Source of the DNA: Vineibacter terrae
GTDB lineage: Bacteria; Pseudomonadota; Alphaproteobacteria; Reyranellales; Reyranellaceae
NCBI RefSeq assembly: GCF_008039615.1
Contig: NZ_VDUZ01000065.1
Span: 1-48,338 of the forward strand
Length of the DNA: 48,338 bases
Direction: 5' to 3'
Position 1 is the first letter of the stretch. Each line of letters opens with the position of its first letter. The position numbers and the translations under genes are program-made. Under the pieces are notes generated by a model. The model saw nothing but the letters and a program-made list of their open reading frames with translations, had not been told where the DNA came from and did not search any database. Positions 31,917 through 39,280 of the stretch are shown piece after piece.

Positions 31917-32351
31917 TCACCCGGGCGTTGCCACGCGTGTACCCATCATCACGCGCTCGCGGCCGTTGAGATCGTCGAGCGGCACCAGACTACAGCGCGG
32001 CGTCATCCAGCCCACCTGGATGATGGCCTCTACGAACAGCGTCTGCCCGGCCGCAACGTCGGCAAGGTAAAGGGTGTCCCCCTCCCCGCAGGTGATGCGC
32101 CGCCGCCCCGGCGGCGAATCAATACGCACATAGTCGCGGCGACCGAGCCACGCCAACGGCGCGCCGTCCAGCTTGAGTTCCAGCCCGGTGAGAAACGCTG
32201 AATCGCTACCGCGGAGCACGTAGACCGCGCCAGTGCCGGGCGCCGTCTCGAATCGCTTCGCATCGACATCCATCGCCGTGGTCGCCGGCGCGGTGGGCGC
32301 ACAGGCTGCCAGCACGATCGACGCCAGAACGACAGCACCAGTCTTGAACAT
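31917..32351 (-). CDS. DUF2846-like lipoprotein next to the rightward promoter
   Basis: A 144-residue lipoprotein starting MFKTGAVVLASIVLAAC; the lipobox LAAC places the lipidated Cys at residue 17. The mature part has VYVLRGSDSAFLTGLELKLDG and GRRDYVRIDSPPGRRRITCG, the DUF2846 pattern. The ATG at 32351 follows GGAGAGG. A possible promoter (TTGAAG at 32397-32402, TACTTT at 32375-32380, minus strand) is separate from the phage early promoter, so it may be expressed in the lysogen. Phage lipoproteins often exclude other phages; this is only an inference here. Confidence 0.65.
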   Translation of the reverse strand: MFKTGAVVLASIVLAACAPTAPATTAMDVDAKRFETAPGTGAVYVLRGSDSAFLTGLELKLDGAPLAWLGRRDYVRIDSPPGRRRITCGEGDTLYLADVAAGQTLFVEAIIQVGWMTPRCSLVPLDDLNGRERVMMGTRVATPG

Positions 32352-32415
32352 CGAACCTCTCCCCAACTCCCTCAAAAGTAACACGAACGTTGCAACCTTC
32401 AAGCGAACGCCCCTT

Positions 32416-32433
32416 AATAGGTAAAGACCTATT
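32416..32433. promoter_or_regulatory. Operator O4 (rightward early promoter)
   Basis: A perfect 18-base dyad AATAGG-N6-CCTATT, same half sites as O3. It lies directly upstream of the -35 box of the rightward early promoter. Confidence 0.78.
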
Positions 32434-32457
32434 GACTTATAGGAATTGGCCTATTAG
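32432..32457 (+). promoter_or_regulatory. Rightward early promoter (PL-equivalent)
   Basis: TTGACT at 32432-32437 begins in the last two bases of O4 and fills the gap before O5; TATTAG at 32452-32457 overlaps O5. The 14-base spacing is short but the layout copies the leftward promoter, including the shared core ATTGGCCTATTA. It drives the rightward operon from 32499 toward the integrase. Confidence 0.5.
32438..32455. promoter_or_regulatory. Operator O5 (rightward early promoter)
   Basis: An 18-base site TATAGG-N6-CCTATT, centred 22 bp from O4. It covers the -10 region of the rightward early promoter. Confidence 0.78.
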
Positions 32458-32498
32458 CGTTTGCACGCTTTCCGCATGGAACATTGAGGCCAAGTCAC

Positions 32499-32888
32499 AT
32501 GGGGTTGTTCCTCTCGCAGCTCGACGGCATGCCCGTCGTGCCGTCGGTCACGTCGGCGCAGTTTGATCCCGCCGGCGCCAGCCAGATTGCCCACATCGCG
32601 GCAAGAGCGCGGCTCGGCCTGCTGCAGGTCGAGCGCGACGCCAACATGAAGTTGGGCCGCACCGTCGCCGATGCCCGGGCCCACCTGCGCCAGGCCAGCG
32701 CCGCGCTGGTGTTCGTGCGTACCGGCAGCGGCAACACCGATTGCATCATGCTGCCGGTCAAGACGCTCCAGCGCGCGCTGCGGCACAGGCCCGCTCACGA
32801 CCGCCTGCCGTCGGAGCTGAACCCGGCATCCGGCCTCATGACCATCGGCAGCCATGCCGCCATTCGCCGCGCCGAGGCCGCGTCGTGA
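32499..32888 (+). CDS. First gene of the rightward early operon, unknown function
   Basis: A 129-residue protein starting MGLFLSQLDGMPVVPS, about 45 bases after the promoter -10 box. It contains FDPAGASQIAHIAARARLGLLQVERDANMK (helical) and AALVFVRTGSGNTDCIMLPVK. The end is basic. GAGG lies nine bases upstream of the ATG. In lambda the first PL genes are antiterminator N and small regulators; an equivalent job is possible but not visible. The stop overlaps the next gene start by GTGA. Confidence 0.5.
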   Translation: MGLFLSQLDGMPVVPSVTSAQFDPAGASQIAHIAARARLGLLQVERDANMKLGRTVADARAHLRQASAALVFVRTGSGNTDCIMLPVKTLQRALRHRPAHDRLPSELNPASGLMTIGSHAAIRRAEAAS

Positions 32889-33049
32889 GCGCTGACACCA
32901 TCACCGCCTTGGTCGGCCTCGCGCTTGGCCTGCTGTGCCTGCTGGCCTGGGCGCTGCGCCGCATCCGCGCATCGCGCCGCAAGCACTGCGGCTCGCGCAT
33001 GTGCCTCATCAACGGCTGCCCACGGCTCTTCCGCTGCCGGGGGCTGTGA
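32885..33049 (+). CDS. Small membrane protein, 54 residues
   Basis: GTG start overlapping the preceding stop (GTGA). A single hydrophobic helix (about residues 5-23, ITALVGLALGLLCLLAWAL) is followed by a strongly basic tail with several Cys (SRRKHCGSRMCLINGCPRLFRC). The tail could bind zinc or membrane lipid. It ends at the next gene start. Phage small membrane proteins in this region sometimes block superinfection. The function is unknown. Confidence 0.5.
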   Translation: MSADTITALVGLALGLLCLLAWALRRIRASRRKHCGSRMCLINGCPRLFRCRGL

Positions 33050-33093
33050 TGAGCGCGTTTTCCGCCCCGCTCAACCGCGCAGAGGAGTTTTGG

Positions 33094-33360
33094 ATGATCC
33101 ATCATATCCAGCAGGCGTTCCCCACGCCGCAGCCGGCCCGGCCACGCTATCTGATGATCGACGGCCAGCCGCGCCATGTGCGCACCGAAAGCGACCTGGT
33201 CGACGCGCTCACCGACGCCCTGGTCGACGGAGCCATCCGCACCGGGTCGGCCTGCGAGGCCGACCTGATCGGCGCCGGCTTCACGCGCGCAGAGCTGGCG
33301 CAGCACCTGCCCAAGGCACGCGATCGCGCCGCCCAGGCGCTGCGCGCGAAGGTGGTGTAG
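33094..33360 (+). CDS. Small early phage protein, 88 residues
   Basis: The ATG at 33094 (MIHHIQQAFPTPQPARP) is chosen because AGAGGAG lies eight bases upstream, the best ribosome site in this operon. An ATG at 33049, coupled to the preceding stop by TGATG, would add 15 residues. The protein has a short Pro-rich start, a strand PRYLMIDGQPRHVR and a helical end (LVDALTDALVDGAIR, RAELAQHLPKARDR) that may form a helix-turn-helix. Family unknown. Confidence 0.5.
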   Translation: MIHHIQQAFPTPQPARPRYLMIDGQPRHVRTESDLVDALTDALVDGAIRTGSACEADLIGAGFTRAELAQHLPKARDRAAQALRAKVV

Positions 33361-33362
33361 CC

Positions 33363-33680
33363 ATGCCGGTGCCCGCCGAACCCCGTGTCTATTGGTGGCC
33401 GGCCGGGCGCCGCGACGGCTGGCGTATGCGGATCACCGGCCGCAATGGCGCCGGCAAGATCCGCGCCGTGCGCCTCAACAGCGACGGCACTGAAACCACC
33501 ATCGTGCGGTTTTTCCCGGCGCACGAATTCAAGTGCCCGCACGATGGCGGCGTCGACACGCTCAATCGCCTCTTCGCCGAGGCGCCGCTGATCGGCAAGG
33601 GGTCCGACCCGGGCCCGCCGCAGCTCGGCGGCACGCGGCGCGACACCACCACCGGCCAGCTGTTCGGGGCCGCGCGATGA
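33363..33680 (+). CDS. Small early phage protein, 105 residues
   Basis: Starts MPVPAEPRVYWWPAGRR two bases after the preceding stop. Beta-rich first half (WRMRITGRNGAGKIRAVRLNSDG, TTIVRFFPAHEFKCPHDGG) and a Gly/Pro/Thr-rich end. It may form a compact single domain. It overlaps the next gene by four bases (ATGA). No function is recognised. Confidence 0.45.
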   Translation: MPVPAEPRVYWWPAGRRDGWRMRITGRNGAGKIRAVRLNSDGTETTIVRFFPAHEFKCPHDGGVDTLNRLFAEAPLIGKGSDPGPPQLGGTRRDTTTGQLFGAAR

Positions 33681-33910
33681 GCAGCGAGCCCATCGTCTTC
33701 GGTTGGCACAAACGCCCCCTCTTCATCTTCGCGCTCGGCTTCGACACAGCGCCGCCAGGCATCTTCATCTACCTCGACGGCGAAGGGGCATGGAGTTTCT
33801 TCATGTCCCGCATCCAGCAGGGAACGCCGATCAGCTGCCGCTACGCCGAGCATCAGCGCGGCTGGCACCCGGCCACCGGCTTCACCCACCAGAGCAACCC
33901 CGAGGACTAG
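33677..33910 (+). CDS. Small early phage protein, 77 residues
   Basis: Starts MSSEPIVFGWHKRPLF, overlapping the previous gene by ATGA. It is rich in aromatic residues (WHKRPLFIFALGFDTAPPGIFIYLDG, WSFFMSRIQQG) with a beta-sheet pattern and a polar tail. No membrane helix is evident despite the aromatic content. It belongs to the run of small rightward early genes. No function is recognised. Confidence 0.45.
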   Translation: MSSEPIVFGWHKRPLFIFALGFDTAPPGIFIYLDGEGAWSFFMSRIQQGTPISCRYAEHQRGWHPATGFTHQSNPED

Positions 33911-33911
33911 C

Positions 33912-34049
33912 ATGTCCGATTTCCTGCGCGCGCTTGCCGCCTGGCGTGCCCAGGCGCTGGCCATCGCCACCGCACCGCACCTCTACACCGCCAGCCAGCG
34001 CGCGCTGGCCTGGCGCGTCCTGCGCCGGCACGGCGCGCGTGCCGCGTAG
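33912..34049 (+). CDS. 45-residue basic helical peptide
   Basis: A short frame starting MSDFLRALAAWRAQAL, one base after the preceding stop, ending in TAG at 34047. It is almost wholly helical, amphipathic, rich in Ala and Arg (QRALAWRVLRRHGARAA). Its place in a tight operon and balanced codon use favour a real gene. It could bind nucleic acid or a protein partner. Not recognised. Confidence 0.45.
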   Translation: MSDFLRALAAWRAQALAIATAPHLYTASQRALAWRVLRRHGARAA

Positions 34050-34109
34050 TCCCCGCGTCCCTCTCACTTCGGAGCCTTCATGTTCGCCCAGCAGCACAAG
34101 GAGCATCGC

Positions 34110-34490
34110 ATGTCCAATGCCGATGACGACGTCACACTGACGCCGCCGGCCCGCAAGCTGTCGCAGCTGATCGCCTACCTCGATCAGGATTTCGACGGCG
34201 CCGCCGGCCAGGAAGTGCAGGATCTCATCGCCACCCTCGAGGACGTGGCCGCCGAAGGCCTGCGCAAGGTCAAAGGGGCGATCACGCTCAAGCTGTCGAT
34301 CATCCGCGAGGATGGCACCTACGAAATCAAGCCGGAGCTGAAGGTCACGGCGCCGGCGAAACCCGTGCAGCGCACGTTCATGTGGGCGGATCGCGACAAC
34401 AACCTGACGCCCGAAAATCCGAAGCAGATGAAGTTCCGCTTCAGGCAGGTCGAGGACGCGCGCAGCACCCGTGTCGTGACCGACGCCTAG
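34110..34490 (+). CDS. Small phage protein of the recombination/early region
   Basis: The ATG at 34110 (MSNADDDVTLTPPARKLSQ) is chosen because AAGGAG lies six bases upstream; an earlier ATG at 34080 would add ten residues. The protein has 126 residues: helical first half (LSQLIAYLDQDFDGAAGQEVQDLIATLEDVAAE), then a beta hairpin (GAITLKLSIIREDGTYEIKPELKV). This pattern is common in phage proteins encoded just before DUF2303 genes. The function is unknown. Confidence 0.5.
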   Translation: MSNADDDVTLTPPARKLSQLIAYLDQDFDGAAGQEVQDLIATLEDVAAEGLRKVKGAITLKLSIIREDGTYEIKPELKVTAPAKPVQRTFMWADRDNNLTPENPKQMKFRFRQVEDARSTRVVTDA

Positions 34491-34538
34491 CGGCGCGGCT
34501 CCGACGTCTCCCGTCAACCCCGTACATCAGGACAGACA

Positions 34539-35555
34539 ATGCAAGAGTCCCAGCCCGCGCTTGCCGACCTGCGGCAGCTCGCGGAATTCATCCAGCAGAA
34601 CACGCGCGTGCCGCAGACGATCAGCGTCAGCAGGGGCACCAGCGACGGCGCCGTCGCCATGCTGGTGCCGAAGGGCTACGCGCTCGAGGACGTCAAGCCG
34701 ATCCTCGACGCCTTCCGCACCCGCCCCGAGCGGCGCGAGGGCACGGCGAAGCTGACCGACATGGCGTCCTTCACCGCCTGGGTGAACCGTCATCGTGATG
34801 ACGGCTCGGTGGTGTTCTGCAAGGACAACATCAACGACCCGTCGCTGCTGGCCATCATCGACTATGACATGGCCGGCCCTGAGCAGGCCGCGCTCACGTA
34901 TCCGCGCGTTGACGACGGCGACGACGTCATCGACGAGCCCGGCCACCGCGCCCGCAACGGCAAGCACCGCGCCATGTACACCTTCCCCAAGAGCCGCGTG
35001 TTCGAGGCGTGGCGCAATGCCAGCGGAAAGCCCATGGACCAGGGCGAATTCGCAGCCTTCTTGGAACAGCGCCTGGTCGACGTGCTGCCGCCTCCGACGT
35101 CCGTGTACGCCGACGGCCGCGAGGAATCGGCGCTCGCCGATCCCGAGATCCGCAAGCTCATCGCGACGCTGGACAAGAAGCTTGCGACGCCGGGTGACCT
35201 GGCGCGGTTCGCCCGCGGCATCCAGATCACCGCCGGCCGGATGGCCAAACAGGAGCTGAACCGCGACACCGGCGAGGCGACCGTCGTCTACCAGGAAGAG
35301 CACCAGGGTGAAGGCGCCGACAAGGTCAAGGTGCCCAACCTCTTCCTGATTGCGATCCCGGTGCTGCAGAACGACCCCGAGGCGTGGCTGATCGCGGTGC
35401 ACCTGCGCTATCGCATGGCGGGCAGCAGCGTCAAATGGATCGTCGAGCTGCACGAGCTTGAGCGGGTTTGGGAGCGCGTGCTTGCCCACGCCTGCCAGAC
35501 GGTCGAGCAGGCGACGACGATCACGCCGCTGCGCGGCTGGCCGACGGCAGGCTGA
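34539..35555 (+). CDS. DUF2303 (YfdQ-like) phage protein
   Basis: A 338-residue soluble protein. Blocks matching the DUF2303 family: LEDVKPILDAFRTRPERREG (about 49-68), FTAWVNRHRDDGSVVF (about 77-92), LLAIIDYDM, RARNGKHRAMYTFPKSRVFEAW and a C-terminal PVLQNDPEAWLIAVHLRYR. Such proteins are encoded in early regions of many phages and seem linked to DNA metabolism, but no activity is assigned. It is followed without gap by the next gene (overlap of one base). Confidence 0.75.
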   Translation: MQESQPALADLRQLAEFIQQNTRVPQTISVSRGTSDGAVAMLVPKGYALEDVKPILDAFRTRPERREGTAKLTDMASFTAWVNRHRDDGSVVFCKDNINDPSLLAIIDYDMAGPEQAALTYPRVDDGDDVIDEPGHRARNGKHRAMYTFPKSRVFEAWRNASGKPMDQGEFAAFLEQRLVDVLPPPTSVYADGREESALADPEIRKLIATLDKKLATPGDLARFARGIQITAGRMAKQELNRDTGEATVVYQEEHQGEGADKVKVPNLFLIAIPVLQNDPEAWLIAVHLRYRMAGSSVKWIVELHELERVWERVLAHACQTVEQATTITPLRGWPTAG

Positions 35556-35950
35556 TGGCCGACGCGCCACAGACAACGGATCAGGGCGACGACGCTATCG
35601 TCGCCGCCCTGTCCGGCATCATCATCGACCTGGTGCTCGACGGCCGCCTGGGCCCGGGCCACGGCTCGCGCACCGCGGCCGAGGCGCTGGTCGCCGAGCT
35701 CGACCGGCGCGGCCTGCGCATCGTAGGCGCCCGCACAGGCACCATCGCGCAGGGCAACACCCTGTCGGTGACGCTCACGACATACCAGCTGATCCTGGGC
35801 GAGCTGGTGCGCGCCCGGGCCCAGCTCGACGCGGGAGTGACCTTGGCGCGCGACGTCGTGCGCCTCGCCGAGGCCGGCTTGATCGTGACCGCGGACTCGG
35901 CTGCAGCCGGCGTCTTGGCGTCGGCGCAAGCCATCATCACCAGGGGCTGA
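35555..35950 (+). CDS. Early phage protein, 131 residues, unknown function
   Basis: Starts MADAPQTTDQGDDAIV and overlaps the DUF2303 stop by one base. Mixed helix and strand: LSGIIIDLVLDGRLGPGHGSR, LVAELDRRGLRIVGAR, TYQLILGELVRARAQLDAG, RDVVRLAEAGLIVTADS. The C-terminal part is Ala rich. No membrane helix is certain. It lies between DUF2303 and the radical-SAM-like gene. No family is recognised. Confidence 0.5.
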   Translation: MADAPQTTDQGDDAIVAALSGIIIDLVLDGRLGPGHGSRTAAEALVAELDRRGLRIVGARTGTIAQGNTLSVTLTTYQLILGELVRARAQLDAGVTLARDVVRLAEAGLIVTADSAAAGVLASAQAIITRG

Positions 35951-35952
35951 TC

Positions 35953-37023
35953 ATGGGCGACAAGACCAGTATCGAATGGTGCGACTCGACATGGAACCCA
36001 GTGCGCGCGCGGTCGCGCGCATCGGGCAAGGTCGGATCGTTCTGCGCTCGTGTCAGCGCCGGCTGCCGTCACTGCTACGCCGAGGCCATCAACCTGCGGC
36101 TCGGCAACATGGTGCCATTCAGCGAGGGCAGGATCGGCGATGTCGAGATCTACCTCGACGGCGTGACATTGATGCTGCCGTTCCGGTGGCGGCGGCCACG
36201 GCGCATCTTCCTTCACAGCATGAGCGACACTTTCGGCGCCTGGGTGACGGTGCCCATGCTGGCCAGGATCTACGCCGTGATGGCGCTCTGCCCGCAGCAC
36301 GAATTCGTCGTGCTCACCAAGCGCGGCGATCGCATGCGCATCTGGACGACCGATCCCGCGACGCCCGGCCAGGTCGACAAGGCCATGAACGAAATCGCGC
36401 CGGCGCACTGGTGCACGCGCGAGCTGGACGACGCCGGCGGCTGGCCGCTGCGCAACGTCACAGCTGGCGTATCGGCCGAGGATCAGCCATCGGCGGATGA
36501 GCGCATCCCCGAGCTGCTGGCCGCGGCGGCGGCGCGACGCATCGTATCGCTCGAGCCGCTGCTGGGCCCGGTCGACATCCTGAAATACCTGCACGCGTGC
36601 CCGGACTGCTTTAACGGCCGCACGCGCGTGACGGGGCATTTTTTCGACGAGCCGTGCCCGGCCTGCGATGGGACCGGGGTCGAGCCGCCTCGCCTCGACG
36701 GCATCATTGTCGGCGGCGAGAGCGGCCGGCGCGCACGCCCGCTGCATCCTGATCCGGTGCGTTCCCTGCGCGACCAGGCCGCCCGCGCCGGCGCGGCATT
36801 CTTCTTCAAGCAATGGGGCGAGTGGGCGCCGAAATCTGCACTGCCCGACGGACACGGACTCAATCTCGATGACATGCCCTATGGCGAATTCCACGCCGGA
36901 CAGAATTGGGTGACCTCCTGCCTCTGCAGTGAGGGTGACGGTCCGCTGATTCGCGTCGGCAAGAAGCGCGCCGGCCGCCTGCTCGACGGCGTCGAGCACA
37001 CCGCATGGCCCAAGGTGGCGTGA
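35953..37023 (+). CDS. Phage Gp37/Gp68 family (DUF5131) radical-SAM-like protein
   Basis: A 356-residue protein starting MGDKTSIEWCDSTWNP, the hallmark of the family. Cys31, Cys38 and Cys41 (CARVSAGCRHCYAE) give a C-X6-C-X2-C motif that could hold an iron-sulfur cluster; the family is distantly like radical-SAM and spore photoproduct lyase proteins. HSMSDTFGAWV and VLTKRGDRM follow, then an inserted zinc knuckle (CPDC ... CPAC) and IIVGGESGRRARPL near the end. A DNA or nucleotide modification role is suspected for the family but unproven. Confidence 0.8.
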   Translation: MGDKTSIEWCDSTWNPVRARSRASGKVGSFCARVSAGCRHCYAEAINLRLGNMVPFSEGRIGDVEIYLDGVTLMLPFRWRRPRRIFLHSMSDTFGAWVTVPMLARIYAVMALCPQHEFVVLTKRGDRMRIWTTDPATPGQVDKAMNEIAPAHWCTRELDDAGGWPLRNVTAGVSAEDQPSADERIPELLAAAAARRIVSLEPLLGPVDILKYLHACPDCFNGRTRVTGHFFDEPCPACDGTGVEPPRLDGIIVGGESGRRARPLHPDPVRSLRDQAARAGAAFFFKQWGEWAPKSALPDGHGLNLDDMPYGEFHAGQNWVTSCLCSEGDGPLIRVGKKRAGRLLDGVEHTAWPKVA

Positions 37024-37304
37024 TGATGCCGACACTGCCGCCTAAAGCCGCCTACGTCGTGCGCCAACGCCAGACGCGCCAGCACCATTGCCATTGGCCA
37101 GGCTGCACTAGGCAGGTGCCGCCGGCGATGTGGGGTTGCCGCGAGCACTGGTATCGCCTGCCCAAGCCGCTGCGCGACCGCATCTGGCGCGCCTATCGGC
37201 CCGGCCAGGAAGCCGACCAGCGGCCGAGCCGTGAATACCTCGAGGCCGCGCGCGACGTGCAGGCGTGGATCGCCGAGAACACCACTAAGGAGCTGCCGCT
37301 GTGA
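37023..37304 (+). CDS. Small zinc-finger-like phage protein
   Basis: A 93-residue protein (MMPTLPPKAAYVVRQ). It contains CHWPGC then CREHW (about 29-48), giving a C-X4-C ... C-X2-H zinc site, followed by a basic helix LPKPLRDRIWRAYRPGQE. This matches a small protein family found beside ASCH genes in phages. It may bind nucleic acid. Its stop overlaps the truncated ASCH gene start by GTGA. Confidence 0.55.
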   Translation: MMPTLPPKAAYVVRQRQTRQHHCHWPGCTRQVPPAMWGCREHWYRLPKPLRDRIWRAYRPGQEADQRPSREYLEAARDVQAWIAENTTKELPL

Positions 37305-37366
37305 AGGCCCTCACCGTCTGGCAGCCGTGGGCGTCGCTGATCGTCGCCGGCGTGAAGCAAGCATGA
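37301..37366 (+). pseudogene. Truncated ASCH-domain gene, N-terminal stub
   Basis: The frame from GTG at 37301 encodes 21 residues beginning MKALTVWQPWASLIVAGVK and then stops. The first 19 residues are the typical start of ASCH-domain proteins, which normally run beyond 100 residues with an IETR block next. Everything after VKQ is missing and the excisionase-like gene begins in the stop (ATGA). An internal deletion seems to have joined the stub to the next gene. Confidence 0.7.
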
Positions 37367-37689
37367 GCGGCACCAGCAAGCCCGAGCGGGTGCAGACCGC
37401 CCGCGCCGCCCAGATCACCGGCCTGTCGCAACGCCAGATCCAAAACATGGCGGTGCGCGGGATGATCCCGTCGGCCGCCAAACTCGGTTCCGTGTGGACG
37501 TTCGATGAGGTTAGGCTGCGCGGCTGGATACACCAGCGAGAGGAGACATCGTGCCCGAGAATCTCTACCGCCGCGGCAAAACCTGGTGGGGTCGCGCCCA
37601 GGTTGCCGGCGACGAGCATCGACGCAGCCTACGCACGCGCGATCGGACTGAAGCGCGACGCCGGCTCACGGCCTGGCTCGAGGACCTGA
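37363..37689 (+). CDS. Excisionase-like HTH_17 protein
   Basis: A 108-residue protein starting MSGTSKPERVQTARAAQ. Residues 9-60 match a MerR/AlpA-like helix-turn-helix as in excisionases: ARAAQITGLSQRQIQNMAVRG, IPSAAKLG, WTFDEVRLRGWI. It directly precedes the integrase and overlaps it by 139 bases in another frame, so the C-terminal 45 residues may be dispensable. It should bend the att site DNA and direct excision. Confidence 0.65.
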   Translation: MSGTSKPERVQTARAAQITGLSQRQIQNMAVRGMIPSAAKLGSVWTFDEVRLRGWIHQREETSCPRISTAAAKPGGVAPRLPATSIDAAYARAIGLKRDAGSRPGSRT

Positions 37690-38630
37690 ATCGCGCCGCC
37701 TACGCCGGCGAGGAGCGCCACACCTGGCAGGAAGCCGTGGTGCGGTTCACCACCGAGGTCCTACCCGACAACGTCAAGCCCAAGACCGCCACGCGCTACC
37801 TGGTATCGCTGCGCCAGCTCGACGCGCTGCTGCGCGATCGCCTCGTCGACCGGCCCGAGAGCCTGCCGGCCGACAAGCGCATCACGCGGACGACCATCGC
37901 CGACATCGTCAGCGAGCGAAAGAAGTCGGGCGCCACCAACGCCACGATCCGCCGCGACCTGACGGCCGCCAGCGCCGTCCTGAAGGCCTGCACCGGCTGG
38001 GGATGGCGCGACGACAACCCGGCCAAGGAATGGGACCGCAGCCATATCAAGGAGCGCCGCGCCCCCATCCTGCTGCCGACCGCCGATGAGATCACCGCCG
38101 CCATCGCCGCTGTGCCGGCGACCATGGGGCAGATGATGGCCTTGGCCTGGCGCACCGGCATGCGCGAGGATGAGATCGTCACCCTCGAGCACCCCCAGGT
38201 GCACCTGCCGGCGCGTATCGACCTCACCAAAACGAAGACCAACCGGCCCCGGGCAATCCCCCTGACCGGCCCGATCACGGATCTGGCCGTCGGCACAATA
38301 GCCGGCACAGTCCGGCACCTGAAATCCAAGCTGGTCTTCTGGCACGGCGACGGCGCAGGCTTCGCCAACTTCGCTTCGAACTTCGCGGCGCAACGCCGAT
38401 CCCACGGGATCCGCTTCCGGTTCCATCATTTGCGGCACCGCTTCGCCGTGGATTACCTGCGGGCCGGGGGCAATATCTACGACCTGCAGCAGATCCTGGG
38501 CCACGCCTCGATCAAGACCACCGAGTTGTATCTCGACTATCTGACGCCCGAGGAGAAGGAACAGGCCATGCACGGGCCGGCACAAAACCCGGCACAGGTG
38601 CAGCGGTTCGGCACAGATAACCGCGCCTGA
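37551..38630 (+). CDS. int: Phage integrase, tyrosine recombinase
   Basis: A 359-residue integrase. The GTG at 37551 is chosen because GAGGAG precedes it by six bases and gives the expected start MPENLYRRGKTWWGR. The N-terminal Arm/SAM-like part (1-165) is followed by the catalytic domain: TGMREDE (202-208, Arg205), Lys near 229-231, HHLRH (292-296, His292 and Arg295), LGHAS (316-320, His318) and TTELY (323-327, Tyr327 nucleophile). All catalytic residues are present. It ends 44 bases from the tRNA-Ser 3' end, the attachment site. Confidence 0.92.
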   Translation: MPENLYRRGKTWWGRAQVAGDEHRRSLRTRDRTEARRRLTAWLEDLNRAAYAGEERHTWQEAVVRFTTEVLPDNVKPKTATRYLVSLRQLDALLRDRLVDRPESLPADKRITRTTIADIVSERKKSGATNATIRRDLTAASAVLKACTGWGWRDDNPAKEWDRSHIKERRAPILLPTADEITAAIAAVPATMGQMMALAWRTGMREDEIVTLEHPQVHLPARIDLTKTKTNRPRAIPLTGPITDLAVGTIAGTVRHLKSKLVFWHGDGAGFANFASNFAAQRRSHGIRFRFHHLRHRFAVDYLRAGGNIYDLQQILGHASIKTTELYLDYLTPEEKEQAMHGPAQNPAQVQRFGTDNRA

Positions 38631-38684
38631 CGGCGCCACGAAACGACGTCCAAGTCATTGATATTAAAGAGAGTGGCGGAGGGG
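38631..38684. other. Presumed attachment site (attR) at the tRNA 3' end
   Basis: The integrase stop, a 43-base spacer and the 3' end of tRNA-Ser adjoin here. Phage tyrosine integrases commonly use the 3' half of a tRNA as core. The matching copy (attL) should lie left of the window beyond the IS, so core length cannot be fixed. Confidence 0.55.
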
Positions 38685-38767
38685 AAGGGATTCGAACCCT
38701 CGATACAGGTTTAAGCCCGTATAACGGTTTAGCAAACCGCCGCCTTCAGCCGCTCGGCCACCCCTCC
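38674..38767 (-). tRNA. tRNA-Ser (GCU anticodon), prophage attachment target
   Basis: A 94-base tRNA including encoded CCA. The acceptor stem GGAGGGG (38761-38767) pairs with CCCCTCC (38678-38684), with G discriminator and CCA at 38674-38677. The D arm TGGCCGAGCGG, anticodon stem-loop CGGTTTGCTAAACCG with anticodon GCT, a long serine-type variable arm and TTCGAAT T loop are all present. Its 3' end faces the integrase, so the prophage used this gene's 3' part as attB and restored it. Confidence 0.93.
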
Positions 38768-39280
38768 GCGGGAACCGTCAAGACCCGAGCAACCTATGAC
38801 CACGACGGATGCGGGGTGGTTCTAGCCTTGCTGCTTCAGGCCTGTCAAATAGCCTGACAGGCGATTTCCCCAGCCTCGGTGCCCGTGGCCGTACGCGCAG
38901 CCCGGGTCGCCCCTGCATCCTTGGCGCCTGCGCTTCCGTTCCGCCCGGGTCCCCGGGAACATCGCGGCCGCTGCCATTCCGTTCGTCATGCCAGGCGCGC
39001 GAGGGATCCAGGGGCGGCACCAGCTCCCGCGTCGGGCCCGGGATGACACCGCGGCCTGTCATGTCGGCGTTGAACCACACGTTGCGCCGTCTGTCGTGGT
39101 GCGCAACGTCGCCGTGCAGGCGATGTGTTGACGAGGCCGTCCGCTTGCTCTCTTGACCCGGACGATTCGCACGCGCAGGCTCGGCTCCGCGATCGTCCCG
39201 CGCGTCCCCACCGCGTTCCGTTGGCATTCTTATTGCTGCGCTTTCCTTATTGCTGGACTTGCCACGCAAGGAGCCTGCTC
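38768..39280. other. Host intergenic region with a repeat
   Basis: No credible gene is seen in this 513-base stretch. It contains a small inverted repeat at 38840-38862 (GCCTGTCA with TGACAGGC) and a palindrome-flanked repeat from GTCATG at 38985 to GGATGAC at 39047. The repeat resembles the GTCATCCCGAGCG repeats elsewhere in the host part. The tRNA-Ser promoter must lie at its left and that of the transport operon at its right; neither is obvious. AAGGAG at the right end belongs to the next gene. Confidence 0.5.

Noticed and set aside
38778-39269. Possible minus-strand gene after the tRNA
   Set aside because: Composition is Arg/Gly/Pro rich, no ribosome site, and the frame runs through a repeat-containing intergenic region and the transport operon leader.
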